From Fredinandcohnia aciditolerans (GTDB lineage: Bacteria > Bacillota > Bacilli > Bacillales > Bacillaceae_L): DNA of 64,000 nucleotides. Made by a program: the position numbers and the translations under genes. A model generated the notes under the pieces. The model saw only the letters and a list, made by a program, of their open reading frames with translations, did not search any database and had not been told where the DNA came from. The stretch is taken from contig QGHH01000006.1 of assembly GCA_003640645.1 (NCBI GenBank), positions 62,001-126,000 on the forward strand. Reading direction: 5' to 3'. Shown here one piece after another: positions 33,744 to 40,736 of the stretch (position 1 is the stretch's first letter; every line of letters begins with the position of its first letter).

Positions 33744-35255
33744 TTATTCTCTGATTTTCGCGTATAGTTCTTCGGTGGATTTGCTGACTTCTGCATTAAA
33801 GTATGGTTCGTATGCTTCGATTGGTGGTTTTTTCGTTGTAAATACAGCGATTAGTACTCCAATTAGAGAAGCTGTTACGGCTACGACGAATGGATTGGTA
33901 GCTTCCATCGCTTTTGCGATTATATACACCACTGAACCTACTAATATTCCTGTATAGGCTCCTGCCTTGTTCATTCGCTTCCAGTATAGTCCAAAAAATA
34001 CAACTAAGAAGAAAGCAGCACCAAAGCCACCGTATACATACGTGAAGCCCATCGCGATAAACCAAGGTGGTTTAATCGCAAGTAAAACAGCAACGATTGC
34101 AATTCCAAAAATACTAAGTCGTAACCAATTTCTAAAACCTTTGTCAGAAACCTTTCTCGAAGTGATATTCAAGTACACATCATAATAAAGTGACGTAGCA
34201 CAGTGTAAAAGCATCGAGTTAGCAGTAGATATTGCTGCCGCACAAATGGCAATAAGTATGACAGCCCCAATAAATGGATGCATATACTCTTGGATCAGCA
34301 ATGGAACAATATAATCTGTTGTTTTCCCAGCAGGTAAGCTAGGTATTAATACTTTTGCACCTAGGCCAACGATGATAAGTGGTCCCATGATAAAAATTAA
34401 TAAAAATATGGTTCCCATGATTTGTAAGATTGCAATTTTAATGTTTTTTGGAGCTACCATTCTTGCTACCCAGTGCGGTGAAGAAGGTGTTCCAAGTGAA
34501 TTTGAAATAAAGATAGAAAATAATGCTCCAAGACCGAACGACCCAACTGGTGAAAGAAGGATTCCCTTTTCAAGCTCAGGTCCCCCTACAATTGTAGGTG
34601 CTGTAGTGGTAGCAAGTGTATCGAGGATATTGTTCATTCCGCCAGTTAAAACCAAGACAACACCCGCAGCTAAGATAACACCAATCGTTATCAGTATTGT
34701 GTTTAATGTATCAGTTGCTGCAACTGACCAAAATCCACCTAGGCATGTTAATAGTATAAATAGTAAGAATCCAAAAATAGCAATTTCATATTTAATGCCT
34801 GTTATTGTGGAGAATACAATACCGAAGCCTGTCACCTGAATATTCACTAATAGCAAGTAACCAATAAACATTAGTATTCCAACCATGGCTTGGAGGGAAC
34901 TCTTTTTCTTAAAAGGTTCAAATCGAAATCGTACGAATTCCGGGAATGTCCTTGCAGGCACTTTTGGCCTCCTGACTTTATAAGCCACAAGTGGTAGTAA
35001 TGCTCCACCAAAGGCCCAACCGGCTACCCAACCGATAATCGTCGCTACTCCAGTACTATATAGATAACCCGGTATTCCAATAACCGATGCAACACTTACC
35101 CATGTAGCAGTTGTAGTACCGATACTCATCAATAAACCCATTCTATGCCCACCGATTGCAAAATCATCGATTGATTCTGCAGCCTTAAGGCTTTTGAAGT
35201 TTGCCCAAATAAGAAATGCAATATAAAAAGCAAACACAACTATGTACCAAACCAT
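33744..35255 (-). CDS. Sodium:solute symporter (SSS family)
   Basis: 503 aa from the ATG at 35253-35255 (GAGGGG 6 nt upstream). About 13 membrane helices; features of SSS transporters include GGHRMGLLMSIGTTTATWVSVASVIG at the start and GGFWSVAATDTLNTILITIGVILAA in the middle. The substrate is probably an organic acid or similar solute taken up with Na+. It follows a 44-codon membrane-protein gene on the same strand by 17 bp, the arrangement of symporters with a small accessory subunit. Confidence 0.88.
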   Translation of the reverse strand: MVWYIVVFAFYIAFLIWANFKSLKAAESIDDFAIGGHRMGLLMSIGTTTATWVSVASVIGIPGYLYSTGVATIIGWVAGWAFGGALLPLVAYKVRRPKVPARTFPEFVRFRFEPFKKKSSLQAMVGILMFIGYLLLVNIQVTGFGIVFSTITGIKYEIAIFGFLLFILLTCLGGFWSVAATDTLNTILITIGVILAAGVVLVLTGGMNNILDTLATTTAPTIVGGPELEKGILLSPVGSFGLGALFSIFISNSLGTPSSPHWVARMVAPKNIKIAILQIMGTIFLLIFIMGPLIIVGLGAKVLIPSLPAGKTTDYIVPLLIQEYMHPFIGAVILIAICAAAISTANSMLLHCATSLYYDVYLNITSRKVSDKGFRNWLRLSIFGIAIVAVLLAIKPPWFIAMGFTYVYGGFGAAFFLVVFFGLYWKRMNKAGAYTGILVGSVVYIIAKAMEATNPFVVAVTASLIGVLIAVFTTKKPPIEAYEPYFNAEVSKSTEELYAKIRE

Positions 35256-35272
35256 CAAATCCCCTCACTTTT

Positions 35273-35407
35273 CTATTTATATTTAAATAATTTTCCGGTA
35301 GCTCCCCAACGCTTTACACCGGATTTTTCTACTTTAAAGCAAAGAAATGTATTTAACACTACGCTAAATACCATAACCCCAACCCAGAACATCATTGCTA
35401 TAAACAT
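35273..35407 (-). CDS. Small one-helix membrane protein preceding the symporter
   Basis: 44 codons, ATG at 35405-35407 with AAAGGTGGG 8 nt upstream, stop TAG 17 bp before the symporter start. One hydrophobic helix (FIAMMFWVGVMVFSVVLNTFLCF) and a basic cytoplasmic tail with KRWGATGKLFKYK. Small membrane partners in this position are known for SSS symporters. The good ribosome site and tight spacing support a real gene; identity as accessory subunit is inferred. Confidence 0.7.
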   Translation of the reverse strand: MFIAMMFWVGVMVFSVVLNTFLCFKVEKSGVKRWGATGKLFKYK

Positions 35408-35610
35408 ACAGACACCCACCTTTCGCATTTACCTTCAGTCCATCCCCAATACAAGTTACAGACACCAGAATTAATTTTCACACTACACTTTATATTTTAT
35501 ATATATAGTATTCTGTGAATATAAAGATAATGGTAGGTTATTCTTTCAAACAAATTTTGTCAATGTAATAATCTGACAAAATAACTTAGAGTTCTTACAA
35601 AATTTTCAAT

Positions 35611-35639
35611 AAAAAAGGGACAGCTCCTATCGCTGTCCC
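35611..35639 (-). terminator. Terminator of fnr
   Basis: On the minus strand GGGACAGC-GATAGGA-GCTGTCCC followed by TTTTTT, about 28 bp after the fnr stop. Confidence 0.85.
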
Positions 35640-35667
35640 TTGCTTAATAATAATCACTTAATTCTAT

Positions 35668-36399
35668 TTAATGTACTCCACCCGAATAGTCACAAATTTC
35701 ATATAAACAATTGATTCGATTGATGACCACTTTATGGTCGTACATTTCAACAATTCCTTCTCTTTTCCAACTGTTTAAAATACGGTTAACACTTTCACGA
35801 GTTGTGCCGATGAAATCACCTAAATCTTTGTTCGTTAGTTCGATTGCAAGAAGGATTCCGTCCTTACACTTAACACCATGTGTTGTGGTTAGTTTAATTA
35901 ATGTAGATGCCAGAGCCCCTTGTTTGTCAAAAAACAGGAAATCATATAATTTATTTTGCATGATTCGCTGTGTCCAGCCAATCCAACTCATAAATTCAAC
36001 TGCAAAATTCCCAAATTGATATAATAACTTTTTCAAATCATTTATGTGGATGATGCCGATCTCAGCAGTTTCTTCAACATCTGCACGATAATTATAGTAT
36101 AGGCTTTCAGCGAAGCCCCCAAATTCTCCAATTAGGCTTCCTTTTTCTTTGATTGATAGTAAGAAGTCTTTTCCTCCTTCTGAGGATACACGGAGTTTCA
36201 CTCTACCAGACTTAATATAATACATTTCTTTCGCTTCCTCACCATCCCAAAAGAGGTGAGTTCCCGCTCCTACTTTTCTTGTGCGCATAATACTTTGTAA
36301 TTTATTTAAATTTTCTTCAGATAAAAATTGATCAATGCTTTCATTAATTGACTCTATATGAGGAATCTCGCTACTTAGTTCCTGTAGACTCATTGCCAT
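35668..36399 (-). CDS. fnr: FNR-type anaerobic regulator
   Basis: 243 aa from the ATG at 36397-36399, which has GGAGGGGG 8 nt upstream; the in-frame ATG at 36420 has none. Cyclic-nucleotide-binding-like domain (residues about 25-150), dimer helix, and a winged helix with LTNKDLGDFIGTTRESVNRILNSW, where the E..SVNR recognition helix matches FNR of Bacillus. The C-terminal tail carries Cys-Leu-Tyr-Glu-Ile-Cys. Bacillus FNR uses a C-terminal cysteine cluster for its iron-sulphur centre, but here only two Cys are in the tail, plus one at GVKCKDG. Divergent from nreA; promoter carries an NreC-like box. Confidence 0.87.
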   Translation of the reverse strand: MAMSLQELSSEIPHIESINESIDQFLSEENLNKLQSIMRTRKVGAGTHLFWDGEEAKEMYYIKSGRVKLRVSSEGGKDFLLSIKEKGSLIGEFGGFAESLYYNYRADVEETAEIGIIHINDLKKLLYQFGNFAVEFMSWIGWTQRIMQNKLYDFLFFDKQGALASTLIKLTTTHGVKCKDGILLAIELTNKDLGDFIGTTRESVNRILNSWKREGIVEMYDHKVVINRINCLYEICDYSGGVH

Positions 36400-36434
36400 T
36401 TTTGGTTCCCCCTCCGCCATGACTTTATACTATA

Positions 36435-36477
36435 ATCATACGGCCAATAGTGAAAAACCGGTATCAGGGGAACCCCT
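36435..36477 (-). promoter_or_regulatory. Predicted fnr promoter with NreC-like box
   Basis: AGGG-GAAC-CCCT at 36466-36477 (centre 36471.5) fits the staphylococcal NreC consensus core GGG-N4-CCC. On the minus strand TATGAT (36435-36440, centre 36437.5) is a good -10, exactly 34 bp from the box centre. No -35 hexamer is evident, as expected for an activator-dependent promoter. Predicted leader about 31 nt to the chosen fnr ATG. Confidence 0.65.
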
Positions 36478-36595
36478 TAACTTTTGCTCTGAATTCCCCT
36501 ATTTAATTTCCCGTGACTTTCCCCTAGACAAGCACATTCTCTAGGAACTTCCCCTATGACGGACATAAAATTCATCCTTAATAACCATAAAGTTA

Positions 36596-36638
36596 AGGGA
36601 ATTCCCTGACATACAATCATGAAAAAAAGATTTACAAT
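36596..36638 (+). promoter_or_regulatory. Predicted nreA promoter with NreC-like box
   Basis: Perfect palindrome AGGGAATTCCCT at 36596-36607 (centre 36601.5), followed by TACAAT at 36633-36638 (centre 36635.5): again 34 bp. Additional CCCCTA/TTCCC half-sites fill 36490-36556, including TAGGAACTTCCCCTA at 36542-36556. The region lies between the divergent fnr and nreA genes. Confidence 0.65.
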
Positions 36639-36713
36639 AGATAGGAAGATGTAAAACTCTAATTACGTTTATATAAAGAAGAAATCACGAACAGGATCGA
36701 GGAGAGATTACTC

Positions 36714-37145
36714 ATGGAAGCAATACAAGTGGAAATTGAACAAAAACTTCATGATTTGTGTACAAATACCTCAAGTGATTTCTCTGCATATGCGAATGTC
36801 GATCAAGAAAATCATACAATCCGCTGGGAATATGCTTACGGTTTTACCAATAACCGTTTCAAGAATATGGTCATTCGCCCTGGCAAAGGATTATCCGGAT
36901 CTGTTGTCCGTTTTGGTATAACAATGGTCCTAGACATTGATACACCGAACCGACAGAAAACACGACTCCAATACCCAATCATGCTAGCAGAAAACCTCGT
37001 TTCAGCTGTTGCAGTCCCAGTTCATGTGAATGGTAAGGTTGCTGGGGTTCTTCTAATCGGCTCACGCACTGAAGTAAAATACACAACCGAACAAATAGAG
37101 TTATTAAAAAAGACAACAAGTGAATTTGCAGAAATAAAAAAATGA
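36714..37145 (+). CDS. nreA: NreA-like GAF-domain nitrate receptor
   Basis: 143 aa single GAF domain, close in length to the staphylococcal nitrate receptor NreA (about 154 aa). The blocks ENHTIRWEYAYGFTNNRFKNM, RPGKGLSGSVVRFG and ENLVSAVAVPVHVNGKVAGVLLIGSR follow the GAF fold. NreA binds nitrate and modulates the NreB kinase. nreB and nreC are about 7 kb downstream rather than adjacent, while fnr is divergent. GAGGAGAG lies upstream of the ATG. The stop codon is part of the terminator stem. Assignment rests on length, fold and context. Confidence 0.75.
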   Translation: MEAIQVEIEQKLHDLCTNTSSDFSAYANVDQENHTIRWEYAYGFTNNRFKNMVIRPGKGLSGSVVRFGITMVLDIDTPNRQKTRLQYPIMLAENLVSAVAVPVHVNGKVAGVLLIGSRTEVKYTTEQIELLKKTTSEFAEIKK

Positions 37146-37170
37146 ATCCCATTGATAGGATTCATTTTTT
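37143..37170 (+). terminator. Terminator of nreA
   Basis: TGAATCC-CATTGATA-GGATTCA followed by TTTTTT; starts at the nreA stop codon. Confidence 0.85.
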
Positions 37171-37280
37171 ATTTTAATTCTTACCTCAGTGAGGGTGAAT
37201 TTGAGTGTAAGCCACTAAAGATTTGGTATAGCCTCCGGCTTATGCCTCAATTTTTCAAAGGAAATTTTCTGAGCAGTAGG

Positions 37281-37312
37281 ATCGAAGACTAAGAACGCCA
37301 CTTCCTGTGGGC
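37281..37312. repeat. Interspersed repeat, GCCACGTCCTGTGGC family, partial copy
   Basis: ATCGAAGACTAAGAACGCCACTTCCTGTGGGC resembles the inverse of 56490-56545 (GCCACAGGACGTGGC...AGTCTTTGATC). Hairpin GCCAC/GTGGGC-like. Confidence 0.5.
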
Positions 37313-37317
37313 ATAAA

Positions 37318-37346
37318 AATCGGGCACATCTGCACCCGATTTTTTT
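37318..37346. terminator. Bidirectional terminator downstream of narK2
   Basis: AATCGGG-(C)ACATCTGCA-CCCGATT with A and T tracts on both sides; ends the long leftward operon and any read-through from nreA. Confidence 0.8.
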
Positions 37347-38850
37347 AACTTTGTTTAACTTGTTTTCCGGTCATATCACTTAGCATACCGGCGTATTGTA
37401 CGATATCTCCAGAATCATTTTTAATCGCACTTATTGTGAGCCATTGTAAGTAGTTCGATCCGTCCTTACGTTTATTCCAGATTTGTCCTTGCCAGAAGCC
37501 TTCTGTTTCGATTTTTTGCCAGAGGTCCTCATAAAATTCTTTTGGCTGCTTACCAGATTTAAGGACATTTGGTGTCTTCCCAATAATTTCTTCCTCTGTA
37601 AAACCTGTAATAGTCGTAAATGCTGGATTCACAGAAATAATTTTTCCATGTAAATCGGTAACCATGATTCCTTCTGCAGTGTGGTCAATGACCTGTTTTG
37701 CAAGTTCCATTCTTCCATTATAGTACATCCACACTACAAGAATTAAGCTTGCTAATGCCACCTCAGATAAGGCCATAAATCCGATTGCGTAATGTCCGTT
37801 GACATGGTAGAGGATTCCAAGGAGAATAGGTGGGAAAAATCCTCCTAATCCGCCGATTGCTGATACAATACCATTCACAATTCCCGCTTGCTTTTGGAAA
37901 TACATTGGTACTAATTTAAAAATAACCCCATTTCCCATTCCTGCGCAGAAAGCAATTGTTAAGCATCCGATTGTATACCAACCAATTGATGGAGCAAATG
38001 ATAGGATCATGGCAGATACCGTATAGCACCCAAATACAAACATTAATAGTTTTAGAGAATGGAAACGGTCCGCTAGCCACCCACCTACTGGTCGCATCAA
38101 GGTTGCTAGAACAATAAATCCTGCCGTTCTGATTCCTGCATCGATCTTATCTAAACCGAAATTCTCCACTAAGAAGTTTGGTAAATAGACTGTAAAAGCA
38201 ACGAATGACCCAAACGTAATAAAGTAGAATAAGCTTAGAAGCCATAGTTTTTCATTTTTATAGACTCCTCTGATTTGCTCCATGAGAGGAGTTTGAACCT
38301 TTACTTCCTTTTTATCTCCCAATAAAAAGTTTGCTACGATAAAAATCGCTAGGACAATTAAATATAATTGAACGGTTAAAGACCAACCGATTTTTGTAGC
38401 AATCACTGGTGCTGCAAAGGTTGAAATCGCAGTTCCAAGGTTCCCCGCACCATAGATTCCGTTCACAAATCCGTGTTTCTCTTTTGGGTAGTATTTAGGC
38501 AATGATGTAACCCCTACTGAGAAAACTGCTCCACCAATACCCAGAAACAGCCCACCAATCAATAGGTCAGTTACTGTGTTAGCTATACTAATATAGTAAA
38601 CTGGGAACAACAATAAAATAAAACTTAGTAAAAAGATGATTCGGGCACCAATTTGATTAGCGTAATATCCAAGTGGAATTCGCAAAATGGAACCTAGGAC
38701 AACGGGTATTGCGGTTACCAATGCTAATTGATTTGCTGGAATATGGATATCCTCTTTCATAAAAGGCAAGAGGGATGATATAAGCACCCAGACCATAAAA
38801 CCAACCACAAGGTTTAATGTTTGAAGAGGAAGTTGAATTTTCCTAACCAT
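37345..38850 (-). CDS. narK: NarK-type nitrate/nitrite transporter with C-terminal PAS domain (copy 2)
   Basis: 501 aa from the ATG at 38848-38850 (AAAGGTG upstream; a GTG three codons earlier is the alternative). MFS part with LPKYYPKEKHGFVNGIYGAGNLGTA and GGLGGFFPP as in copy 1, then a PAS domain at about 390-500 (GIMVTDLHGKIISVNPAFTTITGF, SGKQPKEFYEDLWQKI, GFWQGQIWNKRKDGS). About two-thirds identical to copy 1 by eye. Last gene of the operon that encodes the second molybdoenzyme, so it most likely supplies its substrate and removes product. Overlaps the preceding small gene by 8 bp. Confidence 0.92.
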   Translation of the reverse strand: MVRKIQLPLQTLNLVVGFMVWVLISSLLPFMKEDIHIPANQLALVTAIPVVLGSILRIPLGYYANQIGARIIFLLSFILLLFPVYYISIANTVTDLLIGGLFLGIGGAVFSVGVTSLPKYYPKEKHGFVNGIYGAGNLGTAISTFAAPVIATKIGWSLTVQLYLIVLAIFIVANFLLGDKKEVKVQTPLMEQIRGVYKNEKLWLLSLFYFITFGSFVAFTVYLPNFLVENFGLDKIDAGIRTAGFIVLATLMRPVGGWLADRFHSLKLLMFVFGCYTVSAMILSFAPSIGWYTIGCLTIAFCAGMGNGVIFKLVPMYFQKQAGIVNGIVSAIGGLGGFFPPILLGILYHVNGHYAIGFMALSEVALASLILVVWMYYNGRMELAKQVIDHTAEGIMVTDLHGKIISVNPAFTTITGFTEEEIIGKTPNVLKSGKQPKEFYEDLWQKIETEGFWQGQIWNKRKDGSNYLQWLTISAIKNDSGDIVQYAGMLSDMTGKQVKQS

Positions 38851-39130
38851 CTTGACCACGCACCTTTTTTACGACATAGGTTAATCCAGCCTGCTCATCA
38901 AAAGCCGACCAAATCTCATCACTTATCGCTACCTCTGCAGTTAAAGGAACAGCAAAGAACTGCAACCGGTCAAAATAAATGCGGAGGTGGGTCCGATCCG
39001 GACAAAGCCCTGTTTTAATAATTTCTTTTTTTACGAACGGGGCTTTATCATCCCCATCTTCATCCAAAATGGACACTTCCACATTTCCCAAAATAAAAGA
39101 TTCTAAGCTACTAATTTCAGTTAACTCCAC
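38843..39130 (-). CDS. Small protein of unknown function in the second nitrate reductase operon
   Basis: About 95 codons; GTG at 39128-39130 is the preferred start because the upstream codons overlap the preceding gene (GTG at 39139 is possible). Acidic, soluble sequence with a striking block TGLCPDRTHLRIYFDRLQFFAVPLTAEV and one Cys. I do not recognise a family. It overlaps the preceding gene by 14 bp and narK2 by 8 bp, so it is translationally coupled on both sides. Confidence 0.6.
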   Translation of the reverse strand: MELTEISSLESFILGNVEVSILDEDGDDKAPFVKKEIIKTGLCPDRTHLRIYFDRLQFFAVPLTAEVAISDEIWSAFDEQAGLTYVVKKVRGQDG

Positions 39131-39428
39131 AGCTGCCACACCCTCTCTTAGCAGGATAGATGAACATTTTATACCCTTGAAGGTAGGACCAAAAGGCATC
39201 GTCCGCATGTGTTTCGATGTAGTCGATAGTTTCATCCTCCGATTGCCATCTACTCATTCCCTTGACCTCAGCAATCACAATTTCAATGCCTTCCTCAGTC
39301 TTTTCCTCTAGGTACCAATTCAGTCGTATGCCCTTAAACAGCTTTGTTAAGAGCTCATTAATTTCTTCCGTAAAATTGCCAGTTGCCTCTCTAATAAAAC
39401 AAAAATCAAGATACGTTTCACTGTTCAT
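39117..39428 (-). CDS. Small protein with C-terminal Cys motif, unknown
   Basis: About 103 codons; the ATG at 39426-39428 has AAAGGCG 8 nt upstream (ATG at 39434 is an alternative). Soluble, acidic, Trp- and Tyr-rich, ending in CGSCGVN, a CxxC placed at the extreme C-terminus that could bind metal or be a redox pair. Contains LNWYLEEKTEEGIEIVIAEVKGM and an aromatic DDAFWSYLQGYKMFIYP block. Family not recognised. Position suggests an accessory or maturation role for the neighbouring iron-sulphur/molybdenum proteins. Confidence 0.6.
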   Translation of the reverse strand: MNSETYLDFCFIREATGNFTEEINELLTKLFKGIRLNWYLEEKTEEGIEIVIAEVKGMSRWQSEDETIDYIETHADDAFWSYLQGYKMFIYPAKRGCGSCGVN

Positions 39429-39433
39429 GTACA

Positions 39434-39619
39434 TCACGCCTTTTTTAACTTTTTATATACAACCCATGCGACTGGAAATAACAAAATGTTTAAGCCACAA
39501 TAGATCAGCGTATTTACATAGTGTTCATAAAAATATTGATGCACCATTTTTTGTGTAAAAATAATATTCAATAATAAGATAGCGGATAGGAGGAGTACAC
39601 CTTGGTAACTACGCTTCAT
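39434..39619 (-). CDS. Small two-helix membrane protein
   Basis: 61 aa with two hydrophobic helices (about residues 6-24 and 36-56), a basic N-terminus and a C-terminal KKLKKA. GAGGGTG lies 7-8 nt before the ATG. It overlaps the Rieske gene by 11 bp and abuts the following gene. Unknown family; may be a small membrane subunit of the complex encoded by this operon. Confidence 0.65.
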   Translation of the reverse strand: MKRSYQGVLLLSAILLLNIIFTQKMVHQYFYEHYVNTLIYCGLNILLFPVAWVVYKKLKKA

Positions 39620-40136
39620 ATCGTTTCACCCTCACCGCATAGACTGCACCATTCTCCACCTTTACTTGAATTTCTGGCAATGGACGGCGTGGTGGACCTG
39701 CAGTTGGTGCACCCGTTTCTACATCAAAGAATCCGTGGTGGCAAGGACAAACCATTTGTCCCTCCTCCTTCACCCAAAAAACAGGGCACCGGAGATGTGT
39801 ACATGCATTTTGATAAGCCACATACTTTTTTTCGGAAAGTCTAATTAAAATGGCATCATCATGGTCACCTGGAAAGGTAAAATCAATAGAATCACCCACA
39901 GCTAATTTACTCACATCGGTAATTTTTTTATGGGTATATTCTTTTTCTCCAAGTCCCATTAATTCCTTAGCAGCAACAGCCCCCCATGGCAAGGATGAAA
40001 TTGCAAACACTCCAGCTGCTCCTACTAAAGTCTTCATGAAGCCACGGCGATCAAGGCTTCTTTCATTATTGCGGTTAATATTATGCGTGTAATTATCCTC
40101 ATTAAAAGGAATTTTATTATTTTTATCAGACGGCAT
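39609..40136 (-). CDS. Rieske [2Fe-2S] protein with Tat signal
   Basis: 175 aa from the ATG at 40134-40136 (AAGGAG 8 nt upstream). The N-terminus has a twin-arginine motif DRRGFMK near residue 30 followed by a hydrophobic stretch GAAGVFAISSLPWGAVAA, so it should be exported folded and may stay anchored. The Rieske centre is CTHLRC and CPCHHGFFD, separated by about 14 residues, with Cys-His pairs intact. Belongs to quinol-oxidising Rieske proteins of bc1/b6f, arsenite oxidase or small dedicated electron carriers. No bc1 partner is adjacent; the operon instead holds a molybdoenzyme, a ferredoxin and a cytochrome-b-like protein. Confidence 0.9.
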   Translation of the reverse strand: MPSDKNNKIPFNEDNYTHNINRNNERSLDRRGFMKTLVGAAGVFAISSLPWGAVAAKELMGLGEKEYTHKKITDVSKLAVGDSIDFTFPGDHDDAILIRLSEKKYVAYQNACTHLRCPVFWVKEEGQMVCPCHHGFFDVETGAPTAGPPRRPLPEIQVKVENGAVYAVRVKRYEA

Positions 40137-40178
40137 TCCCATCACTCCTTAGCGGATGCTTCCTTTTTGAACATACTT

Positions 40179-40736
40179 CTAAAATAACTTCTCAATACCT
40201 TGTAAAATACCAGGTAAACTTATCTTTACGTTGGTTTCACCTTCAAGAGGCATGCTTGTAACCCATTTTCCATTATCAAGATTATGGTGCTTTTTCTTAT
40301 TTTCGATTTCTTCATCTGTTAACCATTGGATGGTGTTAGACGGACAAACACTTGCACACATTGGTGGAATGCCATCCTTTGAGCGGTCAATACAGAGATC
40401 ACATTTATACATTAAGTTTTGCTCTTCATCGAATTTCGGAATTCCATATGGGCAAGCAATTGTGCAGTTTTGACAGCCAATGCATTTTTCCACGAGTGCA
40501 GATAACACAGCACCTGACTCATGAATTTGAATCGCCTGTGCCGGACAGCTTCTTGCACAAGCTGGGTTTACACAGTGAAGGCACATAAGTGGCATGGTCT
40601 GTCTGTTCACGAGCGGATTCACATCATATACGTAGTTTCGATTTCGTTGTTCATGCCCACCGCATTGTGTACACGCCGCAAGACAAGAGCGGCAACCGAT
40701 ACAGTTTTCAAGTTCTAAGTAAAGCCGTTTTTGCAT
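40179..40736 (-). CDS. Four-cluster [4Fe-4S] ferredoxin subunit
   Basis: 185 aa electron-transfer subunit like those of the DMSO reductase, formate dehydrogenase and NrfC families. Four Cys groups: CIGCRSCLAACTQCGG near residue 12, CLHCVNPACARSC near residue 52, CIGCQNCTIACPYG near residue 86, CDLCIDRSKDGIPPMCASVC near residue 112. No signal peptide, so cytoplasmic, like the molybdoenzyme whose gene ends at the adjacent base. It should connect the molybdenum subunit to the membrane protein of this operon. Confidence 0.92.
   Translation of the reverse strand: MQKRLYLELENCIGCRSCLAACTQCGGHEQRNRNYVYDVNPLVNRQTMPLMCLHCVNPACARSCPAQAIQIHESGAVLSALVEKCIGCQNCTIACPYGIPKFDEEQNLMYKCDLCIDRSKDGIPPMCASVCPSNTIQWLTDEEIENKKKHHNLDNGKWVTSMPLEGETNVKISLPGILQGIEKLF

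Noticed and set aside
35611-35639. Additional REP-like copy because of GGGACAG...CTGTCCC
   Set aside because: Only the short stem is shared; the outer arms are missing and the T tract shows it is the fnr terminator.
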